Assembly (NCBI GenBank): GCA_026545765.1
Contig: CM048841.1
Span: forward strand, 3,262,712-3,326,711
Source: Plantago major
Taxonomy: Eukaryota; Streptophyta; Magnoliopsida; Lamiales; Plantaginaceae
Reading direction: 5' to 3'
Length of the DNA stretch: 64,000 nt
Below, piece after piece: positions 11,647-22,548 of this stretch (its first letter is position 1; every line of letters starts with the position of its first letter). The position numbers and the translations under genes are program-made. The notes beneath the pieces were generated by a model that worked only from the letters and a program-made list of their open reading frames with translations, was not told the origin of the DNA and did not search any database.

Positions 11647-12904
11647 GGTTGCAGTGGAACTTGTAAGTGGAATGGTTGTTGCCTGACCTGTGTATCCTGT
11701 CTTAACATGAAAGCTCATGTATAAACTTTAGGCAAGCTACTTATGTGATGGGGTACTTAAACTATGATTATTTTGGTTTATTAATGTTTGTTGGTATTGT
11801 TTATCACCCTACGGTTTATACCTCATTTTCGAAAGATGTGAAAGTTGTTAAGTTGACAATGGAGCTATTTTCTCTTGGCATTTTGTTTTACTTCCAGAGT
11901 AACTGATATAAGTAGTTCAATATGTCAAGATCTAGAGTGGAATTAAAATGTAGTATGTATGTCAGATAATGTTGAAAGTTCCAGCAACTTCTTGAAAATT
12001 TGAGTTATATCACACATTGTGTTCGCTAGGAATGTTGGGTTCCTAAGTTACAAAAGTATTCGTTGCTGGTGTTCCTTCTAATATTTCCCGTTGCGTTTAT
12101 ATCTTTTGTTAGTTAAGAAATGGAGCATTTTGTGTTCATTTCTCTCTTCTATTGTTGACATATTTGATTCGTATCGGAGGAAAAAAAGGGTAAAAACCAG
12201 ACATATGAAACTGAATGATTAGCAAAGGGTTTCTTTAGAATACAGTAGAAAACCTCTATTATGTAACTATATGTATGTGTTTCTAACCTTGCATGTTCTT
12301 TACCCAGGTGTTCAAAGGAAACTGGACCTGAATAATAAGGTAGCTTGGGCAAGGACACGGCTACGCGTGCTTCACGAGGTTCTTAATTTCACTTAATTTC
12401 AGTACATGGGTGATGGTGAATTGATTTCAAATGCCTAACCGTGGTTTTGCGTGTTGTTTCTTTGCGTGTCCTAGAGAAGTAGCTGATAGAGCAGCGGATG
12501 CATGTCATAATAAGAAGACACTTCGTGGTGTAGGTATTTATGTGTTATGTCTTATCAACTTGTTCGATTTTTGGTTAACCTGTTGAGAGGAGAAGTTTAT
12601 GCTTAATGGATAACTTATTACTAGAGAAAAGGAAATTGTGATTGCGGTTTTGGTGAATTAGTTGCTCTGCATGGAGAGTTTCATTGTAAATTTTGGAATT
12701 TAAGTGAACTGGTAATCACCATTTACTTGCTTGTTGTCTTTCCAGTTGATGTCAGTGTTGGGTCGAGTGAGTTGGTTCTCCGATAATGCTGAAAAAAAAA
12801 GAATTTAACCTACTTTACCTTTAAGGGAGGGAAACTACGCTGAGAAATATTAGAAGAAGATTTGACATTTAGTTAATTTCCAACTCAATAGGAGGGTGTC
12901 ATCT
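11647..12904 (+). other. probable intron/exon territory of a host gene
   Basis: Two short stretches look exonic. 12308-12378 follows an acceptor CCCAG, stays open and ends before a GT. 12476-12530 is also open and reads VADRAADACHNKKTL. They may belong to the cyclin-like gene that follows. The remainder looks like intron or intergenic DNA. Confidence 0.25.
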
Positions 12905-13118
12905 TGATAAATGCATGAAGAGAGTTTCTCATACTGTGAAGCTGATATCAGTAACTTGTCTTGTATTGGCCGCGGAAGTCGAAACCCGAGCAGGTCTTGT
13001 AATGGCTGTGAAATGGGAAGATCGAAAATTTCGACCGGTAGACTACTGTACGGATAACTACACTTTTTCGGGAGTTGAAATATATGAGATGGAATTGTTG
13101 ATAATGCATAAATTGGAT
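12903..13118 (+). pseudogene. cyclin-like gene, exon split by Copia-2 (5' part)
   Basis: The exon begins after an acceptor (AATAG near 12891) and encodes ISVTCLVLAAEVE, then AVKWEDRKF.P, then EIYEMELLIMHKLD. This is the pattern of a cyclin box: an LAA..E helix, a K.E..P turn, and an E...ME....L helix. Copia-2 inserts inside the codon series after HKLD; the frame resumes at 18533. Cyclins are regulatory partners of cyclin-dependent kinases. The subfamily cannot be named. The family call rests on motif pattern only, without an alignment. Confidence 0.45.
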
Positions 13119-13681
13119 TGTGAAGATTAGACAGTTTCTGTGGGTTTTAGCACAGATACTGTGGGTTTCAGTGCAGAATCTGTGGGTTTTAATACGGAAT
13201 CTGTGATTACGAGTTACAGAAAGAGTCTATTGCCAGATTGCTCAGGAACCGTTGATCTTGATCATCCTACGACTGGGATTTAAACAGTAACGTTGAGGGA
13301 GAGTTAGTTGGAAAAGGAAAAGCAGCATGTGACTGCTTTGATTAATTCCGCTTCTCATTGGTTCTTAGCTGGTTTTAAAATAGATTGTAACTTGGGTGTT
13401 AAGGGAGATTGATCTCATTATTTTTTATCTTATCAGTTATAGTGAGAGAAACACTAGTGAGAGAGAGAATAGAAGAGAAGAGAGCAAGTCGCCATTGATG
13501 ATTGCTTGAGATCTTCTCAGATTCTTGTAATCTTTCATTGATTAGTGGATTGTTCTTGTTGTTCTCCGTGGATGTAGGCAAAGCCGAACCACGTAAATCT
13601 TGTGTTGATTTCTTTACGCATTTGATTGATTATAGTTTCGTAATCGTCTTTGTTTGATCGGAATTGTTCGATTGTTCAACA
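13119..13681 (+). repeat. Copia-2 5' LTR
   Basis: 563 bp, from TGTGAAGATTAG to TTGTTCAACA, with TGT...ACA termini. Confidence 0.92.
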
Positions 13682-13724
13682 ATTGGCGCCGTCTGTGGGA
13701 AGCCGAGGTTGAAACTGGTGATCA

Positions 13725-14384
13725 ATGGCGTCTACAACAAGATTTGATACAGAGAAGCTAACTGAGAAGGTGGACTTCACTTTGTGGAAGGCGAAAATGG
13801 AAGCACTTCTGGTACAGCAAGATGTAGAGCAAGCTCTGTTAGGCAATGATGATTTTGACAAAGATTTCGATGAAGCTGAGAAGAATAGAATCATTGGGAA
13901 GGCTCGTAGCACCTTGATCCTGTCTCTTGGTGACAAAGCTCTGAGAGAAGTAATCAAAGAGAAGACCGCAAAAGGTGTTTGGGACAAGCTTGAGGAGCTA
14001 TATCATGTTAAGACTGTGGCAAGCAAAATCAAGCTTAAACAGATGTTCTTCTCTTTCAAGATGAAATCTGATAGGTCAATTATTGAACATCTTGATGAAT
14101 TTAACAAGCTGTGTTCTGATATGGAGTCAAGGGAGATGACAGTTGGTGAGGATGACAAAGCAGTCATATTACTTAGCTCATTGCCTCAGAGATATGAACA
14201 CTTTGTAGATGCAATAGTCATGTCAAAGCCGGATGATCTAACAGCTAAGGATGTGGAGCTAGCCTTGAGAAACAAGCTGGATCAAAAAGGTGTTAGTAAT
14301 CAACATGACACAGTTGCAGAGAGCTTATCTGTGAAGCAACCATGGAACAAGAACCACAACTGTCGAGAACAAACCATTCAATAA
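13725..14384 (+). pseudogene. Copia-2 gag
   Basis: The gag (capsid-like) frame starts at the ATG 44 bp past the 5' LTR and encodes 219 residues. It contains FTLWKAKMEALL near the N-terminus, GVWDKLEELY, and the LSSLPQRYEHFVDAI helix, all typical of Tnt1-type gag. It ends early at a frameshift just before the zinc knuckle, which is encoded in the next frame from 14431. The missing junction explains why the CCHC box is separated from the capsid domain. Confidence 0.88.
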
Positions 14385-14430
14385 CACCAGGAGAACTGCC
14401 AAGCTACCTGAGAGAGGTGGAGCTGATAAT

Positions 14431-15212
14431 GTGGAGAAGAGGAAGTGCTATCATTGCAAGAAAGCTGGACATCTCAAGAAAGATTGTCCCCTCATGAAAA
14501 ACAAGTCTGCAGTCCAATACAACACGGCAGATATTGCAGAAGGTAACATTTATGATAATGCAGAAGCACTTGTTGTTTGTGAATCCCATATCAGTGATCA
14601 GTGGGTGTTAGATTCTGGTTGTTCATTCCATATTTCACCTGTTAAATCTTGGTTTAGTGAGTTAAAGACATTTAATGGTGGTGAAGTGTTACTGGGGAAT
14701 GACCATGCTTGCAGAATTAGGGGAATTGGCACTATATACATTAAGATGTATGATGGAGTAGTGAGAAAGGTTACAGATGTGAGATATGTTCCTGGTATGA
14801 AGAGAAACCTACTATCATTAGGTGTGTTTGATAGTAAGGGGTACAGCTATGGTTCATACCATGGTGTTCTGAAAGTGAGTATGCAAAATAAGGTGGTTAT
14901 TCAGGCAATTAAGGAGAATGGTCTCAGACATTTGCAAGGATCAACCATTCGGGCATAGTCATGTTACTAAGGAGGTGAATCACACCGAAGTTATGGCACA
15001 GGAGATTGGCACATGTCAGTGATAAAGGACTGAGTGAGCTAGCAAAGCTACAGGTGTTTGGTGATGATAAAATCTGCAAACTAGAGTTCTGTGACCATTG
15101 TGTGATGAGTAAAGCTCATAGAGCTAGTTTCCAGTCTGGCAAACATACCACACATGGAATTCTGGAATATGTTCATTCAGATTTGTGGGGGCCAGCAAGG
15201 TGCAAACTCTGA
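14431..15212 (+). pseudogene. Copia-2 zinc knuckle, protease and integrase N-terminus
   Basis: Two frames. 14431-14958 has a CCHC knuckle (CYHCKKAGHLKKDC) followed by the protease active site WVLDSGCSFHIS and the RYVPGMKRNLLSLG block. It stops near 14957 after a frameshift. 15006-15212 carries the pre-integrase region with KLEFCDHCVMSKAHR (CXXC zinc half-site) and the first integrase aspartate in YVHSDLWGP. Confidence 0.87.
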
Positions 15213-16364
15213 ATGGAGGAAGATACTTCATGAGTATAATAGATGACTATTCAAGGAAACTGTGGGTTTTTATTCTCAGATCAAAAGATGAAGCCCTTGA
15301 GAAGTTTAAAGAGTGGTTAGTTGAAGTTGAAAACCAAACAAACAAGAAGCTGAAGTGTTTAAGGACTGACAATGGCATGGAGTTTGTTTCAACTGAGTTT
15401 AATAACTTCTGTAAAGAGAGAGGGATCCAAAGACACAGGACTGTATCAGGAACTCCACAGCAAAATGGAATTGCAGAGAGGATGAATAAAACTTTACTGG
15501 AGAGGGTAAGGTGCATGCTTTTGAGCTCAGGATTAACTAAATGTTTCTGGGGAGAAGCTGTGAACACTGCATGTTTCTTGATCAACAGGTGTCCCTCTAG
15601 TGCAATAAAGTTTAAAACTCCTGAAATGGTATGGTCAGGAAAGCTCTCTAACTACTCAAACTTGAGAGTGTTTGGTTGCTCAACATTTGCACATGTGAGA
15701 CAGACAAGCTTGAGCTGTGGCTCGAGATGCTTATTCTGGGTTATCCTAAGGTGTGAAAGGCTACAAGTTATGGTGCATAAATGAGAGAAAATGCATCATA
15801 AGTAGAGATGTGATCTTCAATGAAAATGTGATGCCATTCAAGCAAGAATCACACAAGATACTGAATCATGAAACTGATAAGAGTAATCAGTCTGAGGCGG
15901 AGATTGCAAACAATGATCCCACTATAGATGACATAACTCAAAATGTCATGATATCAGATGTTACACAGGAGAGATCAGTTGCAGATATACAAGAGGAGAA
16001 TAATCATGACACTGATCCATCTACACCTGTGAACATTTCAACTGACAATGAGGACAGCTCGCATTCAGAAGAAGAAGAAGTTCACATGTCTGAACAACAA
16101 CAAGGTGCAACCTCAAATGAGTTGAGAAACTGGAACCTGACACAGCACAGGAATAGGAGAAAAGGTGCAGGAAAACATTCAACTAGATTTGGTTGGGCTA
16201 ACTATGTAGCCCATGTGTTGAATGTAGCACAGGATATTGATAATATTGAGCCTAGAAATTACAATGAAGCTGTAAGTTGCAGTGAAAGTAATCGGATTAA
16301 GGCCATGAATAAGGAACTCTCACTAAACAAGAATGGTACACGGAATCTTGTAAATAAGCTTTAA
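15185..16364 (+). pseudogene. Copia-2 integrase core and linker
   Basis: 15185-15784 encodes the integrase core with SIIDDYSRKLWVF, the second aspartate in LRTDNGMEF and the glutamate in QNGIAERMN. A frameshift near 15710 moves the C-terminal portion (MKGYKLWCINERKCIISRD) to a frame open 15753-16364. That frame continues through an acidic linker and stops before the RT. The catalytic triad is complete in sequence but split across frames. Confidence 0.87.
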
Positions 16365-16365
16365 G

Positions 16366-17837
16366 GGTGTCAGAACTGTTGGATGTAAATGGATTTACAA
16401 GAAGAAGGTGGAGACCAATGAGGCAGGAGAGTCAATCAGGTTCAAAGCTAGACTAGTAGCTAAAGGATTTACTCAGAGAGAAGGTATAGATTTCAATGAA
16501 ATCTTCTCACCAGTGGTAAAACATTGTTCTATCAGGTTACTTCTTGCAGTTGTTGCTCAACAGGAGTTAATTCTACATCAGCTAGATGTGAAGACTGCAT
16601 TTCTTCATGGAAATTTAGAAGAGAAAATCTACATGTCAATACCTGATGGAGTGAAGACAGAGAAGAATCAAAATCAGGTATGTTTGTTGCTGAAATCTCT
16701 ATATGGATTAAAACAAAGTCCAAGATAGTGGTATAAGAGATTTGACAACTATGTTCTGAGTGTTGGTTTTTCAAGGAGCTCATATGATAGTTGTGCTTAT
16801 ATGTTCCATCCTACATCAGAATCAGTCATATTCTTGTTGTTATATGTTGATGATATGTTATTGGCTGGGAATGACATGACTGAAGTGACTAAGGTCAAGA
16901 ATTTACTTCAAAGAGAGTTTGATATGAAATATCTGGGAAATGCAAGAAGAATTCTTGGTATGGATATTATTAGAGAACCAGGTGGAGGAGTACTGTATCT
17001 GTCACAGAGACACTATGTAACAAGGTACTATCTAGGTTCTATATGCATCAGTCAAGTGAGGTTTCCACACCTCTGGGGCAACACATTAAGCTATCTCTTG
17101 ACCAGTGTCCTAAAGATGAGAAGGGAGTTGCAGACATGGAAAAGATTCCATATGCTAGTGCAGTAGGGAGCCTTATGTACTCAATGGTATGTTGCAGGCC
17201 TGACTTAGCTCATTCTATGAGTGTTGTAAGTAGGTACATGAGCTGTGCAGGAAAAGCTCATTGGGAGGCTGTGAAATGGATCATGAGATACATGAAGAGA
17301 ACTGCTAATCATGGATTAAAGTTTGAAGCAAACTCTAATGCAAACATAGATGCATTAGTGGGGTATGTGGATTCAGACTTTGCTGCAAATCTTGATAGCA
17401 GAAAGTCCCTCACTTGTTATATCTTCACACTATATGGAACAACAATTAGTTGGAAGTCTGTGCAACAACCTGTTGTAGCCTTATCAACCACTGAGGCTGA
17501 GTTTATAGCACTAACAGAAGCAGTCAAGGAAGCTATTTGGTTGAAAGGCATAATCAAGGAATTTGGGATTGATCAAGATATGGTTGTGGTGTACTGTGAT
17601 AGCCAGAGTGCTATTCATTTAGTTAAGCATCAAATGTTTCATGAGCGTACTAAACATATTGATGTGAAGTACTATTTTCTGAGAGACATTGTGGAGAAAG
17701 GAGAGATCAAGGTGGCTAAGATTTCGACTTTGGATAATCCTGCAGATGCTTTAACTAAAGCATTATCATCTGAGAAGTTTGAATATTGTTGTGAGCTGGT
17801 GAATAAGTGTAGCATTGCTACTGCAACAATGAACTGA
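16366..17837 (+). pseudogene. Copia-2 reverse transcriptase and RNase H
   Basis: The RT opens after a frameshift near 16360 and shows FKARLVAKGFTQ and QLDVKTAFLHGNL. An in-frame TAG at 16726-16728 interrupts it just before WYKRF. The catalytic box is LLLYVDDMLLAGND in the frame starting 16801. A second frameshift near 17030 leads to the last frame (to 17837). That frame has intact RNase H motifs: [36 protein letters not shown] and [16 protein letters not shown]. Unlike Copia-1, no RNase H deletion is visible. Confidence 0.88.
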
Positions 17838-17959
17838 AGAAGATGAAGGTTGGGGGATCTGTTCTAACCCTTAAGGAACAGGTTAAAGGGGTGGTTCTAA
17901 CCTCAGGAACTGTTTTTGTTTGAGAACTGGAAGCAAGAAACTCTCTAAAGGTGGAGAAT

Positions 17960-18527
17960 TGTGAAGATTAGACAGTTTCTGTGGGTTTTAGCACATATAC
18001 TGTGGGTTTCAGTGCAGAATCTGTGGGTTTTAATACGGAATCTGTGATTACGAGTTACAGAAAGAGTCTATTGCCAGATTGCTCAAGAACCGTTGATCTT
18101 GATCATCCTACGGCTGGGATTTAAACAGTAACGTGGAGGGAGAGTTAGTTGGAAAAGGAAAAACAGAGCATGACAGCCTGTTTCGATTAATTCCGCTTCT
18201 CATTGGTTCTTAGCTGGTTTTAAAATAGATTGTAACTTGGGTGTTAAGGGAGATTGATCTCATTATTTTTTTATCTTATCAGTTATAGTGAGAGAAACAC
18301 TAGTGAGAGAGAGAATAGAAGAGAAGAGAGCAAGTCGCCATTGATGATTGCTTGAGAGCTTCTCAGATTCTTGTAATCTTTCATTGATTAGTGGATTGTT
18401 CTTGTTGTTCTCCGTGGATGTAGGCAAAGCCGAACCACGTAAATCTTGTGTTGATTTCTTTACGCATTTGATTGATTATAGTTTCGTAATCGTCTTTGTT
18501 TGATCGGAATTGTTCGATTGTTCAACA
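17960..18527 (+). repeat. Copia-2 3' LTR
   Basis: 568 bp. It differs from the 5' LTR by about ten small changes, the largest being a short rearranged patch near 18160-18185. Confidence 0.92.
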
Positions 18528-18532
18528 TGGAT

Positions 18533-18955
18533 CATAGAATGGGATTGACAATTGCCTTTCATTTACTCATTACATGGCCAAAAAGTTATTTCCACAATTG
18601 GGACAGGGAGGTGTTGTGGCAAAGACGAGGAGACGTTTTTATCTGTGCTTAGACTTAATTCAGAATCCTCTCTCGTGCTAATGCGGCAACGCCCATCTGT
18701 TGTAGCACTGGCAACTACAATCCATTTGGTTATTGTGGATAATGGACAATCGAGAGAAGAAGTGACTGACAAATTGAGATATCTAGCTGAAGATCTTGGT
18801 TTGGATATTGTGAGTCGTTTAATCATTTGTCTTCTGCTTTCCATATCATGTATGCTCATATATTCATCTTGACTTCTAACATGTAGATCTTTTGACAGGA
18901 TTATACGCCTGTAGTAGTTCTGTTGGTCATGAAGCTGTGTAGGAATGGCGAATGA
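18533..18955 (+). pseudogene. cyclin-like gene, 3' part after Copia-2
   Basis: The frame of 12903-13118 resumes after the target duplication as HRMGLTIAFHLL, then needs two frame changes: KKLFPQLG near 18580 and FLSVLRLNSES near 18635. The last frame has LMRQRPSVVALATTIHL, resembling the second cyclin fold helix with PS.VALA. A GTGAGT donor at 18810 and a TTTTGACAG acceptor ending at 18898 give a phase-0 final exon, 18899-18955, ending at TGA. The frame breaks in the middle suggest decay after insertion. Confidence 0.42.
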
Positions 18956-19369
18956 GCGAAAACGTAAAATCGTGAAATGAAGCAGTTGTTTACTGAGATG
19001 ATTGGTTTGCCAATTCTGTCTATAGAAGTCGGTGACTGAATTTTGTTGGCTGAAAAGTAGCAGGTTTTCAATTGATCTTCACAGCTTTAAGTTCTTAGTC
19101 AGGTTCCTTTTTTCTGAGTTTCTGGTCATCCAGCTAAGTGTATACACAAGATATATAGGTCTTGTTTTGAATGACTGGAGAGTGGAGATGTGTAATGGTT
19201 GACAGTAAACAGAATGTATAAAGCTTGTCATTCTTAATTTGTTCTCCATTTTAGGTGCATATATGATATAATTCAAATTTGGCTCAAAATTACAGATTGT
19301 TAGTTACGTGCTTGATGGCTCGGTAATTTCACTCCAAAGTTTTATTAGCAAAATCAGATTAATGTAGTA
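18956..19369. other. intergenic, probable 3' flank of cyclin-like gene
   Basis: No feature recognised; it ends at the TIR element starting near 19370. Confidence 0.4.
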
Positions 19370-20270
19370 ATTCTTCCGTCCCCGATGTTCCCATTTTGTC
19401 ATTTTTTATGTCCCGGATAAAGTTTCCCGTTTCCATTTATGGCAATTTATCCTTCAACTATAATAATAAATTTATTCAATTTTCTTAAAAAATTATAAAA
19501 AGTGCCACTTGGTTAAAAACTAAAAGATTTAGTCAACTACTAATCCACTTATATGTAATTAAACATGATTAATTAGATGTAAAGAGCTCCAATGACTCTT
19601 TCACTACCAATACTCCAGTCCATCCCGTCATTCTCATCTTACAGCCACCCCGCCTATTTCTCCATTTCTCCAACTAAGAACTACTAACCCCCAAAATTGA
19701 ATTCCGCCCACCGTTCTCCTCCACCTTCGCTCAACTTCGATCGATCTTCCCCAACTTCGATCTTCATCTCTCAGTTTAGCAACCCATCTTCATCTCTCAA
19801 TTCATCGATTTTTATTTCAATTCAGCAACCCATCTTCAATTCTTCGATCGATCGGATCTTCATCTCTCAATTCAGCAACCCATCTTCAACCAAAACTAGA
19901 TGACGTATTCAAAGCCCAAGATTTCAGCAAGTGAATATGACAGAGTCTGAATTTATGGTCACGTGAGATCATGAAATGGAAGTCAACAACTAAAAATACA
20001 TTTGAATTTTGCTTGACAAGTGAGATCATGAAACGGAAGTTAGTAAGTTTGGAGTTTGGAGGGAATTGAAATTTTTGATGGAATCAAAATGGAGTAAGTA
20101 ACTTTGGAGAGGGAAGAATTTAATTGTTGGTGAAAATTTTGGGGGAATCATTAAGTTTTAATCCAAGAGTAAATCTGAGACCCCACATTCATTATTTTAT
20201 TTAAAAGTAATATTAATTTATTTTTCTCACTCCAAAATCAAACGGAAAACATTAGGCAGGACGGAGGAAG
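19370..20270. mobile_element. non-autonomous TIR element (about 0.9 kb)
   Basis: The left end (TTCTTCCGTCCCCGATGTT) and the complement of the right end (TTCCTCCGTCC...AATGTT) form imperfect terminal inverted repeats of the CTCCGTCC type. Possible TAGTA flanks lie at 19365-19369 and 20271-20275. The interior around 19700-19900 repeats TTCAGCAACCCATCTTCA and ATCTTCATCTCTCAATTC several times. No transposase is encoded. Confidence 0.6.
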
Positions 20271-20282
20271 TAGTAGTCAAGT

Positions 20283-20364
20283 AGGCTGTTTTTAAATCCC
20301 CATAACCTCAACATTGTTTGAGCAGGCTGTTTTTAAATCCCCATAACCTCAACATTGTTTGAGC
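20283..20364. repeat. perfect 41-bp tandem duplication
   Basis: Two identical adjacent 41-bp units beginning AGGCTGTTTTTAAATCCCC lie at 20283-20323 and 20324-20364. Confidence 0.95.
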
Positions 20365-21599
20365 TAAAGTTAAACACTTAGAAGTTTTCGTTTAATCACT
20401 TAAAAATAATTTGCAAAGAGATCACCAAGTGCGAACCGAAACAATGACTTAACATGAGTTTTAAAAAAATCATGGCAAAACCAAACGCTTGTCACGTGTA
20501 GCGTGACATGCACATTCTAGTATATTCAATATTTATGTTGCAATAATATGCAATAAAGTGCATTCTTTATAATAAATAAATATTCACAATAGGAGCATAA
20601 AGTCATAATGAATTTTGTTCAAATTCGTAATGTGTTAAATCTTTGTACCTTGCATCACTCCATTATACTATGATTTTTTTTGTTTCACAAGAGAACCTAG
20701 CCATATGTAAGTTGCAATTTAACTATATATAAATGTTTATATATCAAAGAGTCTATTTTTTTATAAATATTTTGTATCAACAATATACATTAATCATAAT
20801 TAAGTAAATCAATGACATACTACTGTTACCCTGTTATAATTGTTGTAATGAATATAAAAAGTATAATAAAATTACTTTTCAAATATAAGTTAAAATTTAT
20901 TTTTAGAATGCATTTTAGTTTTTAATATGCTAATCAAATTGGCCAAATTTTAGCCACATGATCTACAATCTTATGGTAGATTAGTAAGTATTTTCCCCAG
21001 TGGCTAGTGGCTAACATGATAGCAGCTTCGCCCCGATTGCAATTCTAACACACCACTAAACGTCAATTATCCAACTCCCAATTTTCAAAACCCAAGTGCC
21101 CAACACCCTGTCCTTTTACTAATCAAATTAAATTGTCCAATTGTTTTTGCCACTATGGAGGTTACATCATTACAAAACTTTTTTGCCACCTATCTAACCA
21201 AATCAACATTACATATTTAATTAAAAACATTGTATGTTTGATTGGTAAGCGATTAAAACCAACAAAACCGGGTTAAAAACACCTATTTTAACCTGGTTTT
21301 TTTTATTTTAATTGTATGTCAATATGTGTTTAATGAACTTAATTACTTGCATACATAAACATATGATGTTTGTAACTAAAAATACATGGCTAAAAATATG
21401 TAATGTTGATTCCGTCTTTTCAAGATAACAAGTATTACAAAGTTACTCTTTAATTCATATATACACGTTCTATGAAGTAATAGGCTGTTGCTGGTTCATT
21501 TAACTTGGTTGATTAGTTTTATTTTTTCCTCCTGAAACAGTATTAACCCACGTTTGGCTTATTTGTCTTATATATATATAGTGGGCAGACAATGTATAC
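20365..21599. other. AT-rich intergenic region upstream of SAUR-1
   Basis: No coding region or clear transposon recognised. Confidence 0.5.
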
Positions 21600-21611
21600 T
21601 TTTGTCAAACA

Positions 21612-21696
21612 AATTGGAGGCTCTCAGGTTGCTTCTGCGTTGACAAAATTCCACAAGAGTATCCAACCAATGCAGGTTTTAGGACTATATAACACA
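21612..21696 (+). promoter_or_regulatory. SAUR-1 upstream motif and TATA box
   Basis: TTCTGCGTTG at 21633-21642 and CTATATAACACA at 21685-21696 both recur in the same order, 44-52 bp apart, upstream of SAUR-2. The CTCAGGTT phrase just before has a counterpart upstream of SAUR-3. Conservation between paralogs suggests promoter function; TATA-to-ATG distance here is about 365 bp, implying a long leader or a further TATA (a TATATATACAC lies near 21776). Confidence 0.45.
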
Positions 21697-22050
21697 GGCT
21701 TCATCTCTCAAAATCTTACAAATAATTACCTCATCTTATCCTCTTACCTTATGTAATAAACTCAACTTCTTGCCTTATATATACACGTAACTATACATCT
21801 TTCCCATGTCCTCTATATCCAACCTTTCCAATTCATATGCTTCAAAACTAACTTAAAAAGAACTAGTTTTTTCGGTTTTTCTTTGGACTAATTAATGTGT
21901 AACACTTCAAAACCAAGAATGAGGTCTATGTTCAATCTAGCTTATGATAGAGGTTGATCAATTCATTTCTCAATCCCACATCTTCTAAAGGTTCTGATTT
22001 TCTAACTTTTCCTTTCCTTTTCGAATTATATCAACATCCCTAGCTTGAAA

Positions 22051-22548
22051 ATGTTCAAGAAGGTAGAGAGGTACCTATCACTCAACAAGAGTGTAAAGTC
22101 GTCAAGAAGGGGTAGTACTGGAACATTCACCAAGAACAAGTCATGCCCTCCTAGCATGACGACCACGGCAACAAAAAAGCACCAAGTGGCTCCCACAGGG
22201 TGTTTCTCGGTGTACGTGGGACCCGACAGGGAGAGGTTTGTGATCAAGACAGAGTATGTCAATCACCCTTTGTTCAAGATGTTGTTAGAGGATGCAGAGT
22301 CAGAATATGGTTTCAACTGTGACGGCCCGCTGCAACTTCCATGTGATGTTGATCTTTTCTACAAAGTGTTGGCAGAAATGGATAGTGGAAGGGAGTTTGA
22401 TGATGATGATATTGGTTGTGGTTATGCTCCTTGCACCCCGTTTAGTCCAGCACGACGTTTAGGGAAACGTGGCATGGCGAAAGGTTATGGCCCGTATGCC
22501 CTTCTTGCTCCACCGAGTTTGCTCAAGATCAATCAGCCATGGAAGTGA
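22051..22548 (+). CDS. SAUR-1, small auxin-up RNA family protein
   Basis: An intact intronless gene of 165 residues. The SAUR domain spans about residues 45-115 with GCFSVYVGPDRERFVIKT, NHPLFKMLLEDAESEYGF and LPCDVDLFYKVL. Family members typically respond quickly to auxin and promote cell expansion, several by inhibiting PP2C.D phosphatases; that role is inferred from the family. The start is the ATG at 22051. The protein has about 28 extra N-terminal residues relative to SAUR-2 and SAUR-3: their starts align with FTKNKS inside SAUR-1, where the ATG is an ACA codon. The C-terminus shares SPARRLGK and AKGYG with SAUR-3. It belongs to the clade with the GP.QLPC.VDLF signature and an acidic DDDD run. 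Confidence 0.95.
   Translation: MFKKVERYLSLNKSVKSSRRGSTGTFTKNKSCPPSMTTTATKKHQVAPTGCFSVYVGPDRERFVIKTEYVNHPLFKMLLEDAESEYGFNCDGPLQLPCDVDLFYKVLAEMDSGREFDDDDIGCGYAPCTPFSPARRLGKRGMAKGYGPYALLAPPSLLKINQPWK

Larger units (their letters stand above)
13119..18527 (+). mobile_element. Copia-2: Tork/Tnt1-like retrotransposon
   Basis: A complete plus-strand LTR element with the 5-bp target duplication TGGAT at 13114-13118 and 18528-18532. The PBS just after the 5' LTR reads TTGGCGCCGTCTGTGGG, unlike the tRNA-Met type PBS of Copia-1 and Copia-3. A purine-rich tract (AAAGGTGGAGAAT) precedes the 3' LTR. Gag and integrase wording resembles Tnt1 and other Tork-lineage elements. The coding region is broken by several frameshifts and a stop. 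The LTRs are roughly 97-98% identical by eye. Confidence 0.93.
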
